From: Amycolatopsis sp. 2-15
GTDB lineage: Bacteria; Actinomycetota; Actinomycetes; Mycobacteriales; Pseudonocardiaceae
DNA: 64,000 nt
NCBI RefSeq assembly: GCF_030285625.1
Contig: NZ_CP127294.1
Location: 2,118,001-2,182,000, forward strand
Direction of reading: 5' to 3'
Position numbers and translations under genes: made by a program. The number at the start of each line of letters is the position of its first letter. Within the stretch, counting starts at the first letter, position 1. Positions 59,049 to 64,000 of this stretch are shown here, in pieces. Under the pieces are notes generated by a model that did no database searches, was not told where the DNA came from, and saw only the letters and a list, made by a program, of their open reading frames with translations.

Positions 59049-60549
59049 CGCGCCCGCGGGCCGCGCGCGCCGGCCGTGGTCGCTGCGGCGCCGGCTGATC
59101 GTGCAGCTGGCGGCGCTGCTGGCGCTCGTCTGCCTGGTCGTCGGCGTGGTCACGGAGTTCGCGCTGCAGGACTTCCTCGTCGGCCAGGTCGACAAGCGCC
59201 TCGCCGCGGCGACCGACCGCGGCTTCCGCAGTGGCGACCGGCCACCGTGGATCTACGGCGACAAACCGCCCCCCGACCCGCTGCGTGTGCTCGGCCAGGG
59301 CGACGGCACGCTCGCCGTCCAGGTCCACAACGGCGCGGTGCGCGCGGCCGTGCTCAACTTCGGCTCCGCTACGCCGTCGAAGGTCAAGCCGCCGCTGCAA
59401 TCGGTCTCCACCGCGCAGCAGAAGCTGCTGCTCGGCCTCCCGCCCGACGGCCACCGCCGCACCATCGACCTCGGCGGCGACCTCGGTGAGTACCGGGTGA
59501 TCGCGTCGTTCTCGCCGTCGGGTGATTTCTCGGTGGTCGGCCTGCCGCTCTCGGACGTCACGGACACGTTGTGGCGCTTGGGATTCATCTTCGGCGGCGT
59601 CGCGCTCGGCGGCATCCTCGTGGCCGGCGTCGCGGGCGCCGTCACGATCCGGCGCACCATGGCGCCGCTCGACCGGCTCGCCGCCACCGCGTCGCGCGTG
59701 TCGGAGCTGCAGCTCGACCGCGGTGAGGTGGCGCTGTCGGAGCGGGTGCCCGAAGTGGACACGGACCCGCGCACCGAGGTCGGCAAGGTCGGCTTCGCGC
59801 TTAACCGCATGCTCGGCCACATCGCCAACGCGCTGAAAGCCCGCCAGGCCAGCGAAAGCCGCGTGCGCCAGTTCGTCGCCGACGCGAGCCACGAGCTGCG
59901 CACGCCGCTGGCCGCCATCCGCGGCTACGCCGAGCTCACGCGCCGCAGCCAGGAGCAGGTGCCGCCCGACGTCGCGTTCGCCATGAACCGCGTCGAGTCC
60001 GAGTCGGCGCGCATGACGACGCTGGTGGAGGACCTGCTGCTGCTCGCCCGGCTCGACTCCGGCCGCCCCGTCGTGCCCGAGCCGGTGGACCTCTCGCGCC
60101 TGGTGGCCGACGCCGTAGCCGACTCCCACGTGGCCGGCCCCGACCACAAGTGGCGGCTCGAAGCGCCCGGCGAGCCGATCAGCGTCCTCGGCGACGCCGG
60201 CCAGCTGCACCAGGTCGTGCTCAACCTCCTGGGCAACGCCCGCACCCACACCCCGCCCGGCACCACCGTGACCACGGCACTGTCCACACAGGACGGCTGG
60301 GTGCGGCTCTCGGTGCTCGACGACGGCCCGGGTATCCCGCCCGAAATCCTGCCGGACGTGTTCGAACGCTTCGCCCGCGGCGACAACTCACGCTCCCGCG
60401 CGGCCGGCAGCACGGGCCTCGGCCTGGCCATCGTCGCCGCCGTCGTGGCCGCGCACAGCGGCCGCGTCTCGGTGTTCAGTGAGCCCGGACGAACAGAGTT
60501 TGTCGCAATGTTCCCGGAGTTCCGTGACCCGGCTATCACCCGGTCGTGA
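59026..60549 (+). CDS. membrane sensor histidine kinase paired with the PhoP-like regulator
   Basis: 507 aa. TM1 at ~23-45 (LIVQLAALLALVCLVVGVVT), an extracytoplasmic sensor of ~130 residues, TM2 at ~183-205, HAMP (~207-275: TIRRTMAPLDRLAATASRVS), HisKA with His289 in VADASHELRTPLAAIRGYAE, and HATPase with NLLGNARTHTPPGT, VLDDGPGIPPE and GSTGLGLAIVAAVVAAH. ATG 59026 lies inside the regulator gene, so they are coupled. Signal unknown. Confidence 0.93.
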   Translation: MSSSPPADAPAGRARRPWSLRRRLIVQLAALLALVCLVVGVVTEFALQDFLVGQVDKRLAAATDRGFRSGDRPPWIYGDKPPPDPLRVLGQGDGTLAVQVHNGAVRAAVLNFGSATPSKVKPPLQSVSTAQQKLLLGLPPDGHRRTIDLGGDLGEYRVIASFSPSGDFSVVGLPLSDVTDTLWRLGFIFGGVALGGILVAGVAGAVTIRRTMAPLDRLAATASRVSELQLDRGEVALSERVPEVDTDPRTEVGKVGFALNRMLGHIANALKARQASESRVRQFVADASHELRTPLAAIRGYAELTRRSQEQVPPDVAFAMNRVESESARMTTLVEDLLLLARLDSGRPVVPEPVDLSRLVADAVADSHVAGPDHKWRLEAPGEPISVLGDAGQLHQVVLNLLGNARTHTPPGTTVTTALSTQDGWVRLSVLDDGPGIPPEILPDVFERFARGDNSRSRAAGSTGLGLAIVAAVVAAHSGRVSVFSEPGRTEFVAMFPEFRDPAITRS

Positions 60550-60555
60550 ATTTCT

Positions 60556-60593
60556 CACAGGACGCGCACAGGAAGCGCACAAGGAGCCCACAA
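60556..60593 (+). promoter_or_regulatory. PhoP-box-like direct repeats upstream of the GT39 gene
   Basis: CACAG at 60556 and 60567, then CACAA at 60578 and 60589, each exactly 11 bp apart, ending 22 bases before the ATG at 60616. The embedded CACAGGA words match those in the 58.2 kb intergenic region. Confidence 0.75.
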
Positions 60594-60615
60594 ACCGCGT
60601 CGTGAGCATGGCCGC

Positions 60616-62526
60616 ATGACGAGTGCCCTCACCGCGCCCGGACCGACCACAGTGGACCCGACGCCCGCGGCCCCGCCCGTGGAGCAGCCCAGATGGGTGC
60701 GGCCGGCGGTTGCGGTGCTCCTGGTCGCGACCGCTGCGCTGTATGTCACCGATGTTGCGATTTCGGGCTGGGGCAACGACTTCTACGCCATGGCCGTGCA
60801 GGCCGGTACCGAGAGCTGGAAGGCGTGGTTCTTCGGCTCGCTCGATCCGGGCAACGTGGTCACGGTCGACAAACCACCGTTTTCGCTGTGGGTCATGGGG
60901 CTTTCGGGCCGGATCTTCGGCTTCTCCAGCTGGAGCCTGCTGGTGCCCGACGCGCTGGCGGGCGTCGCGTCCGTCGGCCTGCTCTACCTCGCGGTGCGGC
61001 GCCTGTCCGGCCCCGGCACCGGGTTGCTCGCGGGCTCCGCGCTCGCGTTGACGCCCGTCGCGGCACTGATGTTCCGCTTCGACAACCCCGACGCGTTCCT
61101 CGTGCTGCTCCTGGTCGCCGGCGGCTACTGCGTGGTGCGCGCGCTGGAGCGGGCGAGCACGAAGTGGCTGTTGCTCGCGGGCGTCGCGATCGGGTTCGGG
61201 TTCCTCGACAAGATGCTGCAGGCCTTCCTGGTGCTGCCGGCGTTCGTGCTCGCCTACGCGGTGGCGGCGCCGACGTCGCTCGGCCGGCGCCTGTGGCAGC
61301 TGCTCGCCGCGGCCGGTGCGGTGCTCGTGTCGGCGGGGTGGTGGGTGCTGGCCGTCGCGCTGTGGCCCGTTGCCGACCGGCCCTACATCAGTGGTTCCAC
61401 GAACAACAGCGTGCTGGAGCTGGCCTTCGGCTACAACGGATTGGGCCGGATCTTCGGCCAGGGTCACGGCGGTGCTGGCGCCCGGCCCGAGCTGCCGGCC
61501 GGCTTAGACCTGCCGAACCGGGCCGGCGGAGGTGGCGGCTTTCGCGGCTTCGGCGGCGGCACGGGCCTGACGCGGCTGTTCACCGAGCAGTTCGGCGGCG
61601 AGGCGTCGTGGCTGCTGCCCGCCGCGTTGATCGGGCTCGTCGCCGGGCTGTGGTTCACCCGCCGCGCCCCGCGCACCGACCGCAGCCGCGCCGCGCTGCT
61701 GCTGTGGGGCGGCTGGATGGTCGTCTCGGTCGTGGTCTTCAGCTACATGAGCGGGATCATCCACCCGTACTACACGGTGGCGCTCGCGCCCGGCGTCGCC
61801 GCGACGATCGGCATCGCGGCCTGCGAGCTGTGGCGCGGCCGGGCGCGCTTCGCCCCGCGCGCGGTACTCGCCCTGATGCTGGCCACCACCGCCGTGTGGG
61901 CGTTCATCCTGCTCGCCCGGACGCCGGAGTGGCAGCCGTGGCTGCGCTACGCCGTGCTCGTGCTGGGCGCGCTCGCCACCGCGGCCGTGCTCTTCGGCGT
62001 CGACTCGCTCCGCCGCGCGGCGCCGGTCGTCGCCGTGCTCGGGCTCGTGGCGACGCTGCTCGGCACGGCTTCGTTCACCGTCGTCACGGCCGCGACGGCG
62101 CACACCGGCGGCCAGCCGTCGTCGGGGCCGGCGGGGCAGCGTGGCGGCGGTGGGTTGCGCGGCGGCGGCTTCGGTGGGTTCGGTGGGACGGTGGAGTCCA
62201 CAGTGGATCTTGATCGACTTCTCCAGGCGACCACCACGAAGTGGGCCGCCGCGCAGACCGGCGCCATGCAGTCGGCCGGTCTCGCGCTGAGCAGCGGCAA
62301 GCCCGTGATGGCCATCGGCGGCTTCAGTGGCAGCGACCCGGCGCCGACGCTCGCGCAGTTCCAGCAGTACGTCGGCGCCGGCGAGGTGCACTACTTCGTG
62401 GCAGGCGGCCGCGGTGGCTTCGGCGGCAACCGCGGCACGGCCGGGCAGATCACCACGTGGGTCGAGCAGAACTTCCCCGCGACGACCGTCGGCGGCACGA
62501 CCGTCTACGACCTCACGCGAAAGTAA
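60616..62526 (+). CDS. GT39/ArnT-like membrane glycosyltransferase (YkcB type)
   Basis: 636 aa with about 11-13 transmembrane helices. Family signatures: an acidic periplasmic loop after TM1 (WGNDFYAMAVQAGTESWKAW) and FFGSLDPGNVVTVDKPPFSL; MFRFDNPDAFLVLLLVAG; GFLDKMLQAFLVLPAF; a Gly-rich loop (RAGGGGGFRGFGGGTGLTRL). A soluble C-terminal domain (~530-636) ends TTVGGTTVYDLTRK. Transfers sugar from a polyprenyl carrier to an envelope acceptor. CACAG repeats in its promoter place it under the adjacent two-component system. Overlaps the convergent dehydratase by 14 bases. Confidence 0.9.
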   Translation: MTSALTAPGPTTVDPTPAAPPVEQPRWVRPAVAVLLVATAALYVTDVAISGWGNDFYAMAVQAGTESWKAWFFGSLDPGNVVTVDKPPFSLWVMGLSGRIFGFSSWSLLVPDALAGVASVGLLYLAVRRLSGPGTGLLAGSALALTPVAALMFRFDNPDAFLVLLLVAGGYCVVRALERASTKWLLLAGVAIGFGFLDKMLQAFLVLPAFVLAYAVAAPTSLGRRLWQLLAAAGAVLVSAGWWVLAVALWPVADRPYISGSTNNSVLELAFGYNGLGRIFGQGHGGAGARPELPAGLDLPNRAGGGGGFRGFGGGTGLTRLFTEQFGGEASWLLPAALIGLVAGLWFTRRAPRTDRSRAALLLWGGWMVVSVVVFSYMSGIIHPYYTVALAPGVAATIGIAACELWRGRARFAPRAVLALMLATTAVWAFILLARTPEWQPWLRYAVLVLGALATAAVLFGVDSLRRAAPVVAVLGLVATLLGTASFTVVTAATAHTGGQPSSGPAGQRGGGGLRGGGFGGFGGTVESTVDLDRLLQATTTKWAAAQTGAMQSAGLALSSGKPVMAIGGFSGSDPAPTLAQFQQYVGAGEVHYFVAGGRGGFGGNRGTAGQITTWVEQNFPATTVGGTTVYDLTRK

Positions 62527-63427
62527 TGCTCGTGTTCGCTCCACAGAGGACGAAACAGGGCCGCGCGGCGGGCACGCGACCGGCGAGCCACGCCGCGAGC
62601 GGGACCGCCGCGGCCGGCTCCACGGCCAGGCGGAACTCGCTCCACAGCCGGTCGCGCGCGGCGAGCAGCTCGGCGTCGCTGACCAGCACGGACGTGACGT
62701 TCGGGGCGTTCAGGATCCGGAAGGGCACTTCGCCCACGCGGGTCGCACCGAGAGCCGAGGCGGCCACGGAGTCGAGCGTGACGTCCACCGGCTGACCGGC
62801 CTCGAGCGCGGCGTGCAGCGCCTGGCAGCGCTCCGGCTCGACGGCGAACACGCGCCGTCGGTCGGCCGCCAGCGCCGTGCCCGCGGCGAGCCCGCCACCG
62901 CCGACGGCGACCACCACGGCGTCGACGTCCGGGTCGTCCGCGACGACCTCGGCCGTCACCGTGCCCTGGCCGGCGACCACGTCGGGGTCGTCGTAGGCCG
63001 GCAGGTAGCGCGTGCCGGGTTCGTCGCCGACGGCCAGCGCGGCGGCCGCCGCCTCCGCGTACGTCGCGCCGTGGCGGATCAGCTTCGCGCCCGCGGCCTC
63101 GATCCCGGCGGCCTTCGCGGCCGGGACGGACTCGGGCACGTACACGACCGCGGGCAGGCCCAGCGCCTGCGCGGCCGTCGCGACACCGAGGCCGTGGTTG
63201 CCGCCCGAAGCCGTGACGACGCGGCGCGGGGCCGGGCCGGCGAGCAGCGCGTTGACGGCGCCGCGCAGCTTGAACGAACCACTGCGCTGCAGGTGCTCCA
63301 GCTTGAACACCACGGGCCGACCGTCGATTTCGGTCCGTAACTGCGGTGTCCTCCGAACGTGTGGCCGGATGCGGTTCGCGGCTGCGGCCACGTCGGCGGG
63401 CGTCGGCGTACGCGGTGGTGTGCTCAT
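62513..63427 (-). CDS. threonine/serine dehydratase-type PLP enzyme
   Basis: 304 aa, fold-type II PLP enzyme. PLP lysine in RSGSFKLRGAVNAL, cofactor-binding ASGGNHGLGVATAAQALGL, and the phosphate-cup loop VAVGGGGLAAGTALA. It deaminates Thr/Ser to 2-oxo acids; without a C-terminal ACT domain it should be catabolic or a serine racemase-type enzyme and free of isoleucine feedback. ATG 63427 (MSTPPRTP) is used; ATG 63436 three codons upstream is possible. Its 3' end overlaps the glycosyltransferase gene. Confidence 0.88.
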   Translation of the reverse strand: MSTPPRTPTPADVAAAANRIRPHVRRTPQLRTEIDGRPVVFKLEHLQRSGSFKLRGAVNALLAGPAPRRVVTASGGNHGLGVATAAQALGLPAVVYVPESVPAAKAAGIEAAGAKLIRHGATYAEAAAAALAVGDEPGTRYLPAYDDPDVVAGQGTVTAEVVADDPDVDAVVVAVGGGGLAAGTALAADRRRVFAVEPERCQALHAALEAGQPVDVTLDSVAASALGATRVGEVPFRILNAPNVTSVLVSDAELLAARDRLWSEFRLAVEPAAAVPLAAWLAGRVPAARPCFVLCGANTSITFA

Positions 63428-63661
63428 ACCGTCCATCTTCGTCTTGGGACACGTGGTCTTGAAGCGTTGTCGGGATCTTGTGCCAGTCGCTAAGCTCTCG
63501 CGCGGAAGAGCCAGGGGCCGGTCACCCTTGTCCGTTACGGTACGGGTCTCACCGTGCGTGTCGGGTGCCATGCATGGCCCCCTTTGCGGTGTCATCCGTT
63601 CGGTCTTGCTCCTTTGTGTACAGATGTCCGCCCGCGGTGCCGTGAGCGGAGGAACGGGAAG
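63428..63661. promoter_or_regulatory. divergent region, dehydratase and sensor-kinase gene
   Basis: 234 bp without a supported gene. It must carry both promoters. GGAGGA at 63650-63655 and GGGAAG at 63656-63661 precede GTG 63662. No operator was recognised. Confidence 0.45.
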
Positions 63662-64000
63662 GTGACGCTGATGCGCCACGGCAGGACCCGGCCCCGGTGG
63701 GCCGGTGCCCGGGTGCTGTCGAGACTCGGCATTCGCGGCAAGCTCAACCTGTTGCTCCTGCCGCCGCTGGCCGCCGTGCTGCTGGTGTCCGTGCCGTTCG
63801 TGGTCAAGCAGACCGGCAGTGTCGCCTCGGCCGACGACACCGTTCGGGCCGCCTGGAACACCCAGGAGCTCAGCGGGCTCGTCTGGCAGGTGCAGCGCGA
63901 GGGCGTGCTCGCCGCCGCGTTCGTGGCCTCGCCCTCGACGGCCGACACCGACCTCGTGCGCCAGCAGCAGACCGTCGACGCGACCGTCGGCCAGGTCCGC
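63662..64000 (+). CDS. nitrate/nitrite-sensing-domain sensor histidine kinase, 5' part
   Basis: 113 codons before the window ends. GTG 63662 gives MTLMRHGRTRPRWAGARVLS, a TM helix (LNLLLLPPLAAVLLVSVPFV), then WNTQELSGLVWQVQREGVLA and AAFVASPSTADTDLVRQQQT, the start of a NIT (nitrate/nitrite sensing) domain. In actinomycetes such NIT-HATPase kinases lead 'conservon' operons (CvnA, roadblock, DUF742, small GTPase). The rest is outside the window, so this is a prediction from 113 residues. Confidence 0.75.
   Translation, partial: MTLMRHGRTRPRWAGARVLSRLGIRGKLNLLLLPPLAAVLLVSVPFVVKQTGSVASADDTVRAAWNTQELSGLVWQVQREGVLAAAFVASPSTADTDLVRQQQTVDATVGQVR

Overview
The window is very GC-rich, uses GTG/TTG starts and strong GGAGG-type ribosome binding sites, and encodes F420-dependent enzymes, an AsnC-type regulator, Tat-exported phospholipase C, LGFP-repeat wall proteins, Ser/Thr kinase/PP2C signalling and a HelD/HelR-type RNA polymerase ATPase. 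This points to a high-GC actinomycete, most likely Pseudonocardiaceae (Amycolatopsis-like); the genus is an inference. It looks chromosomal: two tRNA-Ser genes, thyA, folA, lysA and tadA are present and there is no plasmid replicon.

Layout. 0-7.5 kb: hydrolase end, a degenerate RibB-like protein, an isochorismatase-fold hydrolase, a Gfo/Idh oxidoreductase, a frameshifted small gene, a repeat-bearing DUF2339 membrane protein, an F420-type PPOX protein, a SodC-like secreted protein and a DUF6328 protein. 7.5-8.7 kb: non-coding repeat array A. 8.7-23.4 kb: frameshifted secreted metallophosphatase, HelD/HelR-type ATPase, AsnC regulator with divergent amino-acid permease, thyA-folA, lysA, an ECF sigma factor with a SnoaL-like tail, a coupled desaturase/Cys-rich/small-protein operon, a DHDPS-family aldolase, two RibD-C-like reductases and a UPF0303 protein. 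23.5-31.7 kb: phospholipase C, M20 peptidase, tadA pair, tRNA-Ser(CGA) with a small integrative-element remnant, a T7SS-substrate-like pair, a doubly frameshifted TauD dioxygenase and an LEH-like epoxide hydrolase. 32-37.6 kb: CapA-like protein, secreted nuclease, a gene with an in-frame stop, a trypsin-fold protease. 37.6-45.4 kb: an EccC/FtsK-like ATPase operon with two small paralogous helical proteins, then tRNA-Ser(GGA), PP2C phosphatase, an HTH-methylase-HsdS-like fusion and a soluble Ser/Thr kinase. 45.4-56.5 kb: L,D-transpeptidase, hydrolase remnant, PQQ-type sugar dehydrogenase with LGFP repeats, cupin, 3-hydroxyacyl-CoA dehydrogenase, TetR regulator with two visible operators and its F420/DDN target, and a DesK-type two-component system. 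56.5-57.5 kb: repeat array B. 57.5-64 kb: a PhoP-like two-component system with a DUF5666 protein and a GT39 membrane glycosyltransferase, a threonine dehydratase, and the start of a NIT-domain (conservon-like) sensor kinase.

Three signals stand out. (1) CACAG words spaced exactly 11 bp apart occur in both intergenic regions of the PhoP-like locus and define a three-unit regulon from sequence alone. (2) Two intergenic arrays 48 kb apart share a 31-bp repeat family built on a GGGACCG core, with probable single copies elsewhere. (3) The 37.6-45.4 kb block combines an ATPase with a degenerate-active-degenerate domain layout, two small paralogs ending in Y-x-[AS]-R-L, and a kinase/phosphatase/methylase neighbourhood; this is the best candidate here for an undescribed system. 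Several genes carry single-base indels at short C/G runs or an in-frame stop, so either real decay or base-calling error should be resolved before they are called pseudogenes.
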